DNA of 64,000 nt from Arion vulgaris (GCA_020796225.1 CM036767.1:17413927-17477926); one strand, 5' to 3'. Shown: positions 11,378-22,479, numbered from the stretch's first letter. Notes: generated by a model from the letters alone, not told the origin. Program-made: numbers and translations.

Positions 11378-11533
11378 GAAGACCGAGAGATAAGTGGGAG
11401 GGAAACTTAAAGAAAATGAACAGTTTACAGTCTGGCAGTGTGCAACACCAAGGCGAAAGACGGAGGATGCTGGAGATTCATTGCAGCCAACCTTAGAATA
11501 CTTAGATGTGGAGACGGCACTTGATGATGATGA
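11378..11533 (+). pseudogene. LINE 3' end
   Basis: It contains GTGTGCAACACCAAGGCGAA and ACGGAGGATGCTGGAGATTC and ends GTGGAGACGGCACTTGATGA with a short GAT tail. The same ending is present in reverse at 38374-38550, joined there to recognisable LINE coding sequence. Confidence 0.65.
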
Positions 11534-11582
11534 TTTTATTATTCTGTTTTTTTGTTTTATTTGTGTTTTTTTAATGTTTGTT

Positions 11583-11672
11583 TGTATGTATGTATGTGTG
11601 TATGTATGTATGTATGTATGTATGTATGTATGTATGTATGTATGTATGTATGTATGTATGTATGTATGTATG
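11583..11672. repeat. (TATG)n microsatellite
   Basis: About 90 bases of almost pure TATG/TGTA repeats immediately left of a MITE. Confidence 0.95.
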
Positions 11673-11838
11673 CAGTGGCGGCTCGTGATCGTTTTTGTTG
11701 GTGGGGCCAGACACAAATTTTCGGTAAAAAATCATGGATTTCGGTTAGGTTATATTTTAATTATTAAATAATAAAAACATGTTACACATTATTTTTGGTG
11801 GGGCCCGGCCCTCTGGCCTTAATGACGAGCCGCCACTC
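11673..11838. mobile_element. MITE with CAGTGGCGGCTCGT termini, copy 1
   Basis: It starts CAGTGGCGGCTCGT and ends ACGAGCCGCCACT, inverted repeats of each other. The interior (TGGTGGGGCC... GGTGGGGCCCGGCCC) matches the copy at 41729-41892. The last base of the right terminus is changed, and an inverted echo of the right end follows (11822-11849). No clean target duplication is left. The non-autonomous class is inferred from copy 2. Confidence 0.82.
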
Positions 11839-11939
11839 GTCATTAAGGGCATTCTCAAAAGGACGGCTTATCCCTTTTGTTTGTCTTAGTTAAAGCACGG
11901 GTGGTGCTCTAGAGTTATCAGTTATATGAGGACTATCAT

Positions 11940-12085
11940 CATAGCACTCCGGACATGTCCATAGGTGCCCTGATCTCCGCCTCAGCAAATCCAGCAGCGT
12001 CAAACGGTCGAACACGTTAGTTCGATATTGTTTAATCAATCTCTTTGCATATTTGGTATGTCGTTCTTTTCGGCTCAGTCCCTTT
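11940..12085 (-). pseudogene. 3' end of RNase H LINE
   Basis: GCACTCCGGACATGTCCATA and TCTCCGCCTCAGCAAATCC match the minus-strand LINE at 53715-53780 almost base for base. The preceding AGTTATCAGTTATATGAGG matches that copy's tail. Confidence 0.7.
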
Positions 12086-12773
12086 GGTGACTATATCCAA
12101 TACTGTTATTTTCGTGCTGTTGTTGGTGTCTTTATCTATACCTACCATAATCCAACAGTTCTCATCGTGTTGTTTTATCTCATGAGTTATGGAGGAATCT
12201 ACTTAGATGTGTAGTAGCCAGTCCCACCCCCACCCCTCCCTCAGGTGGCAGCCGAGGAACCAGACAGTTAGCTTTAGTGTGTATCTTGTATATATTTAGA
12301 TATTTTATTAGCAGACTTAGTGTTTGCACTCTCTAAGCAGAATGGCAACACTAAAACGAGACATTGACGTAGGGAAACTAATCGACGTAGTTGTGTAGTG
12401 ACTGCTTAGTAACGCTTAGTAAACAGGAGAGAACAACATAAAACATGGAAACCGGACAGACGTGTTTTGTCTGACCATAAGTAACATGAATAAAAACCTG
12501 TATGAAGTCTACCAACTTGAGTTCGTACTTTGTAACATCGTTGAACACTATCACTAACATCATTACCAAACTACAATAATGACAAATTTAAACCACCAAG
12601 TATCAAGAAGCTAAAGAGATCAAAAAGGAAACTACAACAGATAGGAGTCTATCGGTGGTCATTGCAGTATCACCTCAGTTCTAACCCAATTGGCACTTTA
12701 GAAACATCACTTATAAATCCCTCTTTGCGATATGAATATGTTTTTTTAAGTCCAGGATTGCCGTCTGAGTTTA
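12086..12773. other. No gene recognised
   Basis: No coding, tRNA or repeat signal that I can support in about 690 bases. Confidence 0.4.
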
Positions 12774-12781
12774 CTTTAGAG

Positions 12782-13168
12782 CAGATATTCTTAAACTTTG
12801 TACTACTGCGGATCCACTTTTAAATACCATTTGCTGCCATGGATTCCAAAACTTTCTATATATGGAAATCTTCTAACGATGGAGTTATTATTACACTATA
12901 CCAACAGTAAAGCTGGCTCCAATTTCTCAGACTGCGGGAAACTACAAACGAATTTTCATTTTGTCATGTCAGACATTTAGACTCCGGACCAGACCGGGTC
13001 CTTTGATTTCGAAAGCGGAACTAGTTTCCACTATTTTTATACATGTTTTTAAAATGTATTTTTCTGTTTGAAATGTCAAAGATCATAATATTTCTTCAAG
13101 CTCTTGAGGACCTCCTGATGAGTACCTGCAGGCCCGCGATTCCGCGGACCTCAGTCTAGTAAACGCTG
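12782..13168 (-). mobile_element. hAT-like non-autonomous element with 8-bp target duplication
   Basis: The termini CAGATATTCTTAAAC (left) and CAGCGTTTACTAGAC (right, reverse complement) are degenerate relatives of a CAG.GGTTCTCAAAC hAT end. The flanks are CTTTAGAG (12774-12781) and CTTTAGAC (13169-13176), 7 of 8 identical. The interior, such as TCTCAGACTGCGGGAAACT, recurs in reverse at 54769-55366. No transposase is encoded. Confidence 0.75.
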
Positions 13169-13231
13169 CTTTAGACAATATCTATTTCGATTGCAAAGCA
13201 AACGCGCTAACTACTAGACTAAGTCAAAGCT

Positions 13232-13466
13232 AGGGAGTCTCGGTGTCTAAGTCTGTGGTTAAGCTTTGGTTGCCTTGCGTCCTGAAGGTCGTGGGTTTGA
13301 ATCCGGACCGCGTCGATCTGTTCACGGGTGCATTTTTTTTCCAGAGACCCCGGGTTGTTGATGGAGCTACGGAGTTCGTGCTTTGTGCAATACTCTCAGC
13401 AGGCGGTGTGCCATTTCTGCGTAGAGAGACCGAGCTATATGTGGTAAAACTCGACGCAATGTAATA
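13232..13466 (+). repeat. SINE-A copy, tRNA-derived
   Basis: The head GTCTGTGGTTAAGC (A-box region) and GGTCGTGGGTTTGAATCCGG (B box) are tRNA-like. The body has GTTCGTGCTTTGTGCAATAC and GCGGTGTGCCATTTCTGCG. Other copies are at 27002, 28463 (-), 30088 (-), 36312 (-), 41587 and 56535 (-). Confidence 0.85.
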
Positions 13467-13477
13467 AATCTTTGGCT

Positions 13478-14860
13478 TTAGCTGGGAGAAAGAAGAATTG
13501 CCTAAGGATTGGACTAGGGTACTGTGGTGAAAATCCCCAAGAAAGGAGACCTAACAGATTGCAATAACTGGAGAGGAATCACGTTGCTTTCAATACCAAG
13601 TAAGATATTCTGCAAAATTGTCATAATGCGAATACAAGAAGCAGTAGACAAGTGTCTACGAATGAAGCAAGCAGGATTTAGGAAAGGAAGAGGAACAAAT
13701 GAACACATATTTACCCTGCGTAACATTTTAGAACAATGTAGCGAGTGGCAAAGGACTATATATATCAACTTCATAGATTTTGAAAAGGCATTCGACAGCG
13801 TCCACAGAGACAGCCTATGGAAGATACTGAGACAATACGGCGTACCGCAGAAGCTTGTCAACATCATAGCCCTCTTCTATAAAGATTTCTCCTGCAACCT
13901 AAAGAATTCCAACAAAACATTCCCAGTAAAATCTGGTGTAAGACAGGGATGCGTAATGTCCTCTCTTTTGTTTAGTATTACAATTGACTGGGTGCTAAAA
14001 ATGCCATAAAACAACAAGCACCAAGAGGAATAAGATGGACCCCTTTCGAGATGCTTGAGGACCTGGACTTTGCAGACGATATAGCCCTGGTGTCACACAA
14101 ATATGAACATATACAAGAGAAAAGTACAATACTTAACAGCACGGCAAAGACAGTAGGCCTCAAAACAAACACAGGAAAAACAAAAATTATGACAAACAGT
14201 GAAATCCAACAACCAGTAATGTTAGAAGATGAAACACTGGAAAGGGTTGAGCAGTTTACATATCTTGGTAGCGTACTGACACTAAATGGTGGCACAGAGG
14301 AAGATATAAAATCACGTCTGAGTAAGGCCAGAACCGCTTTTGCCAGAATGAAACCAGTATGGAAGTCCAAAATCTACAATAGGACCACAAAGCTTAAACT
14401 CTATAAAAGCATTGTTTTGCCAGTTTTGCTCTACGGATCGAAGTGTTGGAGGATGACCAAAGGAGATACTAGCAGGCTGTCAGTTTTCCACCACTCTTGT
14501 CTTCGCAGAAACTTGGGAATCTTTTGGCCAGTAAAAATATCCAATAACCAACTACTCCAAGACACAAGACAAGAGGCAATGAATGACATACTCAAAAAGA
14601 GAAGATGGAAATGGCTCGGACATGTTATGAGAATGAGACAAGAAATGCCTGCAAGGATAGCCCTCACTTGGACACCAGAGGGAAAGAGAAAGAAAGGCAG
14701 ACCACGGACAACATGGAGGCGCATGATGGAAGAGGAACTGGACACCGCATCTCTGACGTGGGGCTCTGCGCTGAAGGTTGCACGGGACAGGAGAGCATGG
14801 AAAGTCCTTTCTGAAGCCCCATGTGTCACTAGGCATGACGGGATTAAGTAAGTAAGTAAA
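13478..14860 (+). pseudogene. Non-LTR retrotransposon reverse transcriptase, frameshifted and 5'-truncated
   Basis: This is the best-preserved LINE in the window. It copies RNA to DNA at a nicked target when intact. Seen in order: GDLTDCNNWRGITLLS, GFRKGRGTNEH, motif A FIDFEKAFDSVHR, motif B GVRQGC, a one-base frameshift near 14000, motif C FADDIALVSH, motif D TGKTKIM, motif E FTYLGSVLT, then LLYGSKCWRMT, RRWKWLGHVMRM and KGRPRTTWRR. Another frame break lies near 13515. It ends GGATTAAGTAAGTAAGTAA, a (TAAG)n tail. The endonuclease and the N-terminal half of the RT are missing, and the frameshift separates the catalytic aspartates of motifs A and C. The clade (RTE- or I/Nimb-like) is not settled by eye. 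Confidence 0.9.
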
Positions 14861-15533
14861 GTTCGGAGGCGTTTTGTACAGGAGTCATTACTGAGTGAGG
14901 GAACAGGTATAGAAGATGTTGGTGAATCTACCTTGGAAGCAAGATCAGCAAATCAGGAGGTACAGATGAGGACATTAGTGCCAGGGTTGGGAAAACCAGA
15001 CAAGTCTTTGCTATCCTGCACACAGTGTGGAAGTCCACTGCCATCTCCGGGAAAACAAAGCTCAAGATATTCAGCTCAAATGTGAAATCTGTGTTGCTGT
15101 ATGGCTCATAAACATGGCGAGTCACCAAGTTAAATACAAATAAGATTCAGATCTTTGTCAACGGATGTCTTCGGCGGATTCTATACATGAGATGGAATGA
15201 CAGAGTTACAAACACAGATCTGTGGATAAGAACCAGACAGGAACCCATGGTGACCCAGGTTAAGAGGAAAAAATGGCAATGGGTCGGGCAAACCCTACGG
15301 AAGACACAGTCTGGTGTCACTAGACAAGCACTTAAGTGTAACCCGTAATGAAAACGAAAAAGAGGACGCCTTAAACAGACCTGGAGACGAAGTCTTCTTG
15401 AGGAACTGAATAGTGCTTGACTATCCTGGAAGACCATAAAGAAAACAGCCAGAGACCGAGAAGAATGGCGAACAACTGTTGAGGCCCTATGCTCCACGAG
15501 GAGCGGAGAGGAATAAGTTAAGTCAAGTAAATG
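14861..15533 (+). pseudogene. Second LINE copy, from RT motif E to the 3' end
   Basis: It is placed directly after the first LINE. The frame shows TYLGSKISKSGGTDEDI, VLLYGS (then a stop), CLRRILYMRWNDRVTNTDL, WQWVGQTLRK and RGRLKQTWRR. Stops interrupt it in at least four places. It ends AAGTTAAGTCAAGTAA, a tail similar to its neighbour. The same general LINE type, but more decayed. Confidence 0.85.
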
Positions 15534-15654
15534 TTCTTAATTTTCGGTATCAAAGGTAATGTAGATTGGAGAGCTTATGAATTTTGTGTCACAATTTGAC
15601 AGTTGAAATGACACGAAACTATAACTGTCATAAGTTTTTGCATGTGCCTTCCTC

Positions 15655-15940
15655 TTTGAACGCTCCATATCGATCACTTGCTAACCATTCTGTGTAATTT
15701 GTATGTGATCTGAGCCCACGAGCGATTGTACGTTGTGCCAGTTATGCACCTACAAGTAGGACAGCACACTTATGTGCCTACAAGTAGGCCAGTAAATCCG
15801 ATTTCTGCGATGCTTTTTATTTACTAAGGTTGGCTTCCCTAGGTCCCACATCAGTCGCCTCTTACGACATGCCTTGTAGGTTGCAGTGGTACTATTCGTT
15901 GCTTCCCTTGCGGTTCCCGGCATCACACATGGCGTTTTGC
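15655..15940 (-). repeat. SINE-C copy
   Basis: Reverse-orientation blocks: CTCCATATCGATCACTTGCT, GCGATTGTACGTTGTGCCAG, ATCCGATTTCTGCGATGC and ACGACATGCCTTGTAGGTTG. A short internal duplication of CCTACAAGTAGG is present. Confidence 0.78.
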
Positions 15941-15949
15941 ATGTGTCTA

Positions 15950-16279
15950 ATATTATTACAAAATTCATTTCGCTCTCTTAGTTTTTAATCTTCTATAAAG
16001 AAGTAAATGGTGAAAGAGAAGAAGAAGAAGTTTTCAATCTCTTTTCATTTCATTTTTATTGCAAAGTTTATCATTTTATTATTTTGAACCCTAAAAGTTC
16101 ATTCGAAAAAATGTTTTTCTGCATTAAATAAAAAGCTCTTAGTCGTAAAATATGCAGAATTTAATGGCAAACTTACAACAAGTCAACATTTAAAGGGTTT
16201 ATGAACAAGTCATTAACTTATTTACACCGATGGTCCAGTCATTCGCCAACAACGTTGTGCGTGGGATTTTTCAGCGCGC
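15950..16279. other. No gene recognised
   Basis: AT-rich sequence with a GAAGAAGAAG run near 16020, otherwise featureless. Confidence 0.4.
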
Positions 16280-16500
16280 TCAGGAGTAAGAATAATAAGA
16301 GAGGCCAGTGGGCCACAAGTTTAATGATGGTCTCAAATGATGCACAAACGTTTGTTTCAAAAGCTCCTCAGTTGTTATTTTTTTGGGCCAGAAAATTTGC
16401 AAGATTCTTTTTAAACATTTATTCTGAAATGTCTCCAACGTGTGTATTATGTGTTGAGTCATTTTCCAGCATTCACTACTGTATAATAGCACTCCAGTAT
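16280..16500 (-). pseudogene. LINE C-terminal fragment
   Basis: The minus-strand frame reads LLYSSECWKMTQHIIHTLET, then FQNKCLKRILQIFWPKKIT, the LLYGSECW... region following the reverse transcriptase (compare LLYGSKCWRMTKGD at 14430). The coding segment LLYSSECWK is the first unit of the neighbouring 46-bp minisatellite. Confidence 0.82.
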
Positions 16501-17010
16501 ATTACTTCTTCCAACATTCACTACTGTAAATATCACTCCCAGTATATCACTTTTCCAACATTCACTACTGTATAATAGCACTCCCAGTATATTACTTCTT
16601 CCAACATTCACTACTGTATAATAGCACTCCCAGTATATTACTTCTTCCAGCATTCACTACTGTATAATAGCACTGCCAGTATATTACTTCTTCCAGCATT
16701 CACTACTGTATAATAGCACTCCCAGTATATTACTTCTTCCAACATTCACTACTGTATAATAGCACTCCAGTATATTACTTCTTCCAACATTCACTACTGT
16801 ATAATAGCACTCAGTATATTACTTCTTCCAACATTCACTACTGTATAATAGCACTCCCAGTATATTACTTCTTCCAACATTCACTACTGTATAATAGCAC
16901 TCGCAGTATATTACTTCTTCCAACATTCACTACAGTATAATAGCACTCGCAGTATATTACTTCTTCCAACATTCACTACTGTATAATAGCACTCCCAGTA
17001 TATTATTTCT
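16465..17010. repeat. 46-bp minisatellite grown from LINE coding sequence
   Basis: About 11-12 units containing ATTCACTACTGTATAATAGC then ACTCCCAGTATATTACTTC. Reverse-translated, the unit carries LLYSSEC from the adjoining LINE fragment. Confidence 0.92.
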
Positions 17011-17206
17011 ATATATTTTAAGTTTTGTCCTAAGAGTTAGTCCTTTTGTTTTCCAGATTTTGTTGAATATGACAAAAGTTTGTGTTGTCTTCTTGATTTT
17101 TTTCGATGATATCGTTTTCCAAATCTCCATTTTGCGATATTCCTACTTCTAAGGTACTTGTAATTTAGATTTCTAAGTAAATGAGCTGGGTCTCATGTAG
17201 TCAAAA

Positions 17207-20200
17207 CACGTACTGGGAGCACACCGATGATATGTTTGATGCCAAGCTAACTTCACGTACCGTGAGCACACCGATAATATGTTTGGTGTCAAGTTAGCTT
17301 CACGTACTGTGAGCACACCGATGATATGTTTGGTGCCTTGCTAACTTCACGAACTGTGAGAACAACGATGATATGTTTGATGTCAAGCTAACTTCACGTA
17401 CCGTGAGCACACCGATGATATGTTTGATGTCAAGTTAGCTTCACGTACTGTGAGCACACCTAGGATATGTTTGGTGCCTTGCTAACTTCACGTACTGTGA
17501 GCACACCGAGGATATGTTTGGTGTCAAGTTAGCTTCACGTACTGTGAGCACACCGAGGATATGTTTGATGTCAAGTTAGCTTCACGTACTGTGAGACACC
17601 GATGATATGTTTGATATCAAGTTAACTTCACGTACTGTGAGCACACCGAGGATATGTTTGTGTCAAGTTAGCTTCACGTACTGTGAGCACACCGAGGATA
17701 TGTTTGATATCAAGTTAACTTCACGTAATGTGAGCACACCGAGAATATGTTTGATGTCAAGTTAGCTTCACGTACTGTGAGAACAACGAGGATATGTTTG
17801 ATGTCAAGATAGCTTCACGTACTGTGAGCACACCGAGGATATGTTTGATGTCAAGTTAGCTTCACGTACTGTGAGCACACCGAGGATATGTTTGATGTCA
17901 AGTTAGCTTCACGTACTGTGAGCACACCGAGGATATGTTTGATGTCAAGTTAGCTTCACGTACTGTGAGCACACCGAGGATATGTTTGATGTCAAGATAG
18001 CTTCACGTACTGTGAGCACACCTAGGATATGTTTGATGTCAAGTTAGCTTCACGTACTGTGAGAACAACGAGGATATGTTTGGTGTCAAGTTAGCTTCAC
18101 GTACTGTGAGCACACCGATGATATGTTTGATATCAAGCTAACTTCACGTACTGTGAGTACACCGAGGATATGTTTGGTGTCAAGTTAGCTTCACGTAACG
18201 TGAGCACACCGAGGATATCTTTGATGTCAAGCTAGCTTCACGTACTGTGAGCACACCTAGGATATGTTTGGTGCCTTGCTAGCTTCACGAACTGTGAGCA
18301 CACCGAGGATATGTTTGGTGTCAAGTTAGCTTCACGTACTGTGAGCACACCGATGATATGTTTGATATCAAGCTAACTTCACGTACTGTGAGCACACCGA
18401 GGATATGTTTGGTGCCTTGCTAGCTTCACGTACTGTGAGCACACCGAGGATATGTTTGATGTCAAGTTAGCTTCACGTACTGTGAGCACACCGATGATAT
18501 GTTTGATATCAAGCTAACTTCACGTACTGTGAGCACACCGAGGATATGTTTGGTGCCTGTAGCTTCACGTACTGTGAGCACACTGAGGATATGTTTGGTG
18601 TCAAGTTAGCTTCACGTACTGTGAGCACACCGAGGATATGTTTGATGTCAAGTTAGCTTCACGTACTGTGAGAACACCGAGGATATCTTTGGTGTCAAGT
18701 TAGCTTCACGTACTGTGAGCACACCGAGGATATGTTTGATATCAAGCTAACTTCACGTACTGTGAGCACACCGAGGATATGTTTGGTGTCAAGTTAGCTT
18801 CACGTAATGTGAGCACACCGAGAATATGTTTGATGTCAAGCTAGCTTCACGTACTGTGAGCACACCGAGGATATGTTTGATGTCAAGTTAGCTTCACGTA
18901 CTGTGAGCACACCGAGGATATGTTTGATGTCAAGTTAGCTTCACGTACTGTGAGCACACCGAGGATATGTTTGATGTCAAGTTAGCTTCACGTACTGTGA
19001 GCACACCGAGGATATGTTTAATGTCAAGTTAGCTTCACGTACTGTGAGCACACCGAGGATATGTTTGATGTCAAGATAGCTTCACGTACTGTGAGCACAC
19101 CTAGGATATGTTTGATGTCAAGTTAGCTTCACGTACTGTGAGAACAACGAGGATATGTTTGGTGTCAAGTTAGCTTCACATACTGTGAGCACACCGATGA
19201 TATGTTTGATATCAAGCTAACTTCACGTACTGTGAGCACACCGAGGATATGTTTGGTGTCAAGTTAGCTTCACGTACTGTGAGCACACCTGAGGGTATGT
19301 TTGATGTCAAGCTAGCTTCACGTACTGTGAGCACACCGAGGATATGTTTGGTGCCTTGCTAGCTTCACGAACTGTGAGCACACCGAGTGATAATCTTGTG
19401 TCAAATGTTTCATCTCGTACTGTGAGCACATGATATGTTTGATATCGACTTAACTTCACGTACTGTGAGCACATCTGAGGATATGTGGTGCAAGTTACCA
19501 CGTAATGTGAGCACACTGAGGATATGTTTGATGTCAGTAGCTCACACTGTGAGCACACCGAGGATATGTTGGTGCCTTGCAGCTTACGAACTGTGAGCAC
19601 ACTGAGGATATGTTTGGTTCAAGTTAGCTTCACGTACTGTGAGCACACCGAGGATATTTTGCGTGTCAAGTTAGCTTTACGTACTGTGAGACACCGAGGA
19701 TATGTTTGATGTCAGTTAGTTTACGTACTGTGAGAACACGAGGATATGTTTGTGTCAGTTAGCTTCACGTACTGTGAGCACACCGAGATATGTTTGATAT
19801 CAAGCTAACTTCACGTACTGTGAGCACACCGAGGATATGTTTGGTGTCAAGTTAGCTTCACGTAATGTGAGCACACCGAGAATATGTTTGATGTCAAGCT
19901 AGCTTCACGTACTGTGAGCACACCGAGGATATGTTTGGTGTCAAGTTAGCTTCACGTACTGTGAGCACACCGAGGATATGTTTGATGTCAAGATAGCTTC
20001 ACGTACTGTGAGCACACCTAGGATATGTTTGATGTCAAGTTAGCTTCACGTACTGTGAGCACACCTAGGATATGTTTGATGTCAAGTTAGCTTCACATAC
20101 TGTGAGAACAACGAGGATATGTTTGATGTCAAGTTAGCTTCACGTACTGTGAGCACACCGATGATATGTTTGATGTCAAGTTAGCTTCACGTACTGTGAG

Positions 20201-20437
20201 AACACCGAGGATATGTTTGGTGTCAAGTTAGCTTCACGTAATGTGAGCACACCGAGGATATGTTTGGTGTCAAGTTAGCTTCACGTACTGTGAGCACACC
20301 TAGGATATGTTTGATGTCAAGATAGCTTCACTTACTGTGAACACACCTGGGATATGTTTGATGTTATGCTAGCGTCACGTACTGTGAGCACACCGATGAT
20401 ATGTTTGATACCAAGCGAGCTTCACGTACTGTGAGCT
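17207..20437. repeat. 47-bp satellite-like array, 3.2 kb, with higher-order structure
   Basis: About 68 units of CTTCACGTACTGTGAGCACA, CCGAGGATATGTTTGATG and TCAAGTTAG. Variants differ at fixed places: GATGAT/GAGGAT, GATGTC/GGTGTC/GATATC/GGTGCCTTG, AAGTTAG/AAGCTAA/AAGATAG. A run of successive variant units starting near 17993 is repeated in the same order near 19072. The stretch 19380-19800 has many single-base gaps. No coding function. Confidence 0.95.
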
Positions 20438-20845
20438 TCCCCAGCATGTAATCACTTGTACAAACTGTTATCATCTTCGATATCGGTATCATCATTTCAT
20501 TCATTGAAATCCGACTTATAACTTAAAATGAGTATATAAATCAATTTGAGTAGTCTGCAAAGCTGCAGCCCGTGCACAATTCGTTAAACAATTAATATAA
20601 AATTCTTACAATAAATCTGACAATCTGCAAAATTCTATTGTGGACCTACATTGGTGCTACGTAGTTCGTGCAGTATAGTTGAGAAATTTCACGTGTACGA
20701 AAGATATTAGAGCCCACATGGTTATTCATCGGAGTGTCTGGTTACGGTTCTATCAATCAATTCTTAACTAATAGGGATGTAAACCTTAGTCAATAAAAAC
20801 AACTTGCTGTTTTCTATATTATTTTAACATTTATCTTTTCTACAG
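20438..20845. other. Upstream flank of the TM5 exon, with decayed SINE-B 3' part
   Basis: 20580-20767 contains GTGCTACGTAGTTCGTGCAG and ATGGTTATTCATCGGAGTG, remnants of the SINE-B 3' half with a TATCAATCAATTC tail. The last 25 bases, TTTATCTTTTCTACAG, are the receptor exon's pyrimidine tract and acceptor. Confidence 0.6.
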
Positions 20846-21029
20846 CAACCAGATTTGAACCTTTACCTTCGATATTGTAAGACTGGATTGGGTAACAAGA
20901 TGGAAGAAATCTACCACATGTTTATTGTCATCGCCTTTTACCTTATTCCCATGATAATTATCGCTATTTTCTACCTGATAATCTCCCATCACTTGTGGCA
21001 TGTCAGGGTACCAGGAACAATCATACGAG
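20846..21029 (+). CDS. Neuropeptide GPCR exon with TM5 (orexin/allatotropin receptor-like), partial gene
   Basis: Internal exon of a rhodopsin-class G-protein-coupled receptor in the plasma membrane. It encodes 61 codons plus one base. The first part, with YCKTG, fits the end of extracellular loop 2; its Cys is a candidate partner for the conserved TM3 disulfide. TM5 follows (about residues 24-46), with YLIPM carrying the conserved TM5 proline and FYLII a tyrosine in the usual position. The cytoplasmic end reads LWHVRVPGT. An LW..R.PGT motif after TM5 is, from family knowledge, typical of orexin and allatotropin receptors. The acceptor is TTTTCTACAG before 20846 and the donor is CGAG|GTAATT after 21029, leaving phase 1. 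That phase is completed by the exon at 26122. I could not find upstream exons for TM1-TM4. The ligand is not determined; another family-A neuropeptide receptor is possible but less likely. Confidence 0.88.
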
Positions 21030-21097
21030 GTAATTGTTATTGTTTGTTATATTGTTAAGCGAAGTAATAATCTAACTGAATTAATCATTGTGATGAT

Positions 21098-21870
21098 GTG
21101 CTTTTGAATATAAGTGTTCAGAGGAATCTCTGTGACGTAGAGGTTAGGTACTAGTCTCTTATGCCAAATGTACCAGGTTCGCTCCCTCGTGGAGCCATCT
21201 GGAAATTTTTCCAGAGATTCCTAATCTCATTATAAGTGAGATCACGTTCCTAGTCATATCAGAGACGGACGATAAAAAGTAGGTCCCGTGTTCAATTTGA
21301 GCATGTAAAAGAACCCTTGGCAGTTCAAAATCCAGAAGAGCAGGCTGGAAAGCCGCTGCCTAGTCCAAAAATTCATTAGAAAGGATTGAAAATAAAATTC
21401 CTACAAAGATATCTTCACAATTTTCAAAATTACATCGAGTACCCTCGGCGATGCTACGATGTTCGTGCACTGCAGCTGAGATCTTCCTGTGTAAGAAAGA
21501 GATCGGAGCAGGCATGGTTATTCACCGAAGTGCAATGATGATGGTCCTATCAATCAATCAAACAATCAATTAAGTGTTACAGAGTCTTCCCTGGTATACC
21601 ATGAACAAAGATAATAATAAATAGATCTATCTAGAAAGAACGGACACAAAAAAAACAAAGAAAACTGGCGGACGATACAAATAGGAATGAGAAAATTGAA
21701 GTATTTTGGTGATATAAAGAGACACGAAGGGCTGGAGAAGACCATCACGGAAGGAGGCATCCTGACAAAGAGAAGAAGAGGAAGACAACGGAAAAGATGG
21801 ATTCCGGATTTAAGTGATTGTATTAGCATTTGTAAGAGATCAGGAATATTCTTGTACAATATTGATATTT
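21098..21870 (+). pseudogene. LINE fragment interrupted by a SINE-B
   Basis: The left part GCTTTTGAATATAAGTGTT and the right part from 21572 onward form one element homologous to 7880-9185. The right part encodes MRKLKYFGDIKRHEGLEKTI then a basic KRRRGRQRKRW stretch, typical of a LINE C-terminus. The SINE-B at 21124-21571 splits it. Confidence 0.72.
21124..21571 (+). repeat. SINE-B copy with target-site duplication
   Basis: Full-looking copy: tRNA-like head with CCAGGTTCGCTCCCTCG, body with GAGCATGTAAAAGAACCC, GCAGTTCAAAATCCAG and GAAGTGCAATGATGATGG, and an (ATCA)n tail. It is flanked by AAGTGTTCAGAG (21112-21123) and AAGTGTTACAGAG (21572-21584). Confidence 0.88.
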
Positions 21871-21950
21871 AAAAGCTTAAATTGGTCTCTCCTTATTTAT
21901 ATTAATTATCTAGTACTTACATCCATACCAACATAAAAATCGATAGTATT

Positions 21951-22221
21951 CTTCATTTGTTTAGCTTGATCGTCATCAAGAAACGTGTCTTACTTCTTCA
22001 CATGGCAGCTATAGCCATTTTAAGTCATTACATTAACTTCTTCATTTGTTTAGCTTGATCGTCATCAAGAAACGTGTCTTACTTCTTCACATGGCAGCTA
22101 TAGCCATTTTAAGTCATTACATTACTCTTCATTTGTTTAGCTTGATCGTCATCAAGAAACGTGTCTTACTTCTTCACATGGCAGCTATAGCCATTTTAAG
22201 TCATTACATTAACTTCTTCAT
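21951..22221. repeat. 87-89-bp tandem triplication
   Basis: Units begin CTTCATTTGTTTAGCTTGAT at 21951, 22040 and 22127. A fourth start at 22216 is cut off by a SINE-C. Units are nearly identical, so the duplication is recent. Confidence 0.92.
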
Positions 22222-22385
22222 TTGCGAATACCCCATATCGACCACTTATTAAACGACTCTTTGTTATTTATATGTGATTTGAGCCTAAGGGCGATTATAC
22301 GTTGTGTCATTTATGCGCCTATGGGTGCCTAGGTCATCACATCCGATTTCTGCGCCCTTTTTTACTAGGGTAGCTTCCTGGGTCC
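22222..22385 (-). repeat. SINE-C copy, truncated
   Basis: It contains CCCATATCGACCACTTATTA, GCGATTATACGTTGTGTC and CATCCGATTTCTGCG. It ends before the TGTCGTAAGAGG block. Confidence 0.7.
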
Positions 22386-22479
22386 TTTTCCTTCGTGTTT
22401 TCATCGTTCTAAAAGGATCATTTTTCACAGTTTATTTGGCTTTTATGATCTGCGCCGAAGAGTAAGTCTACACTGGGCC

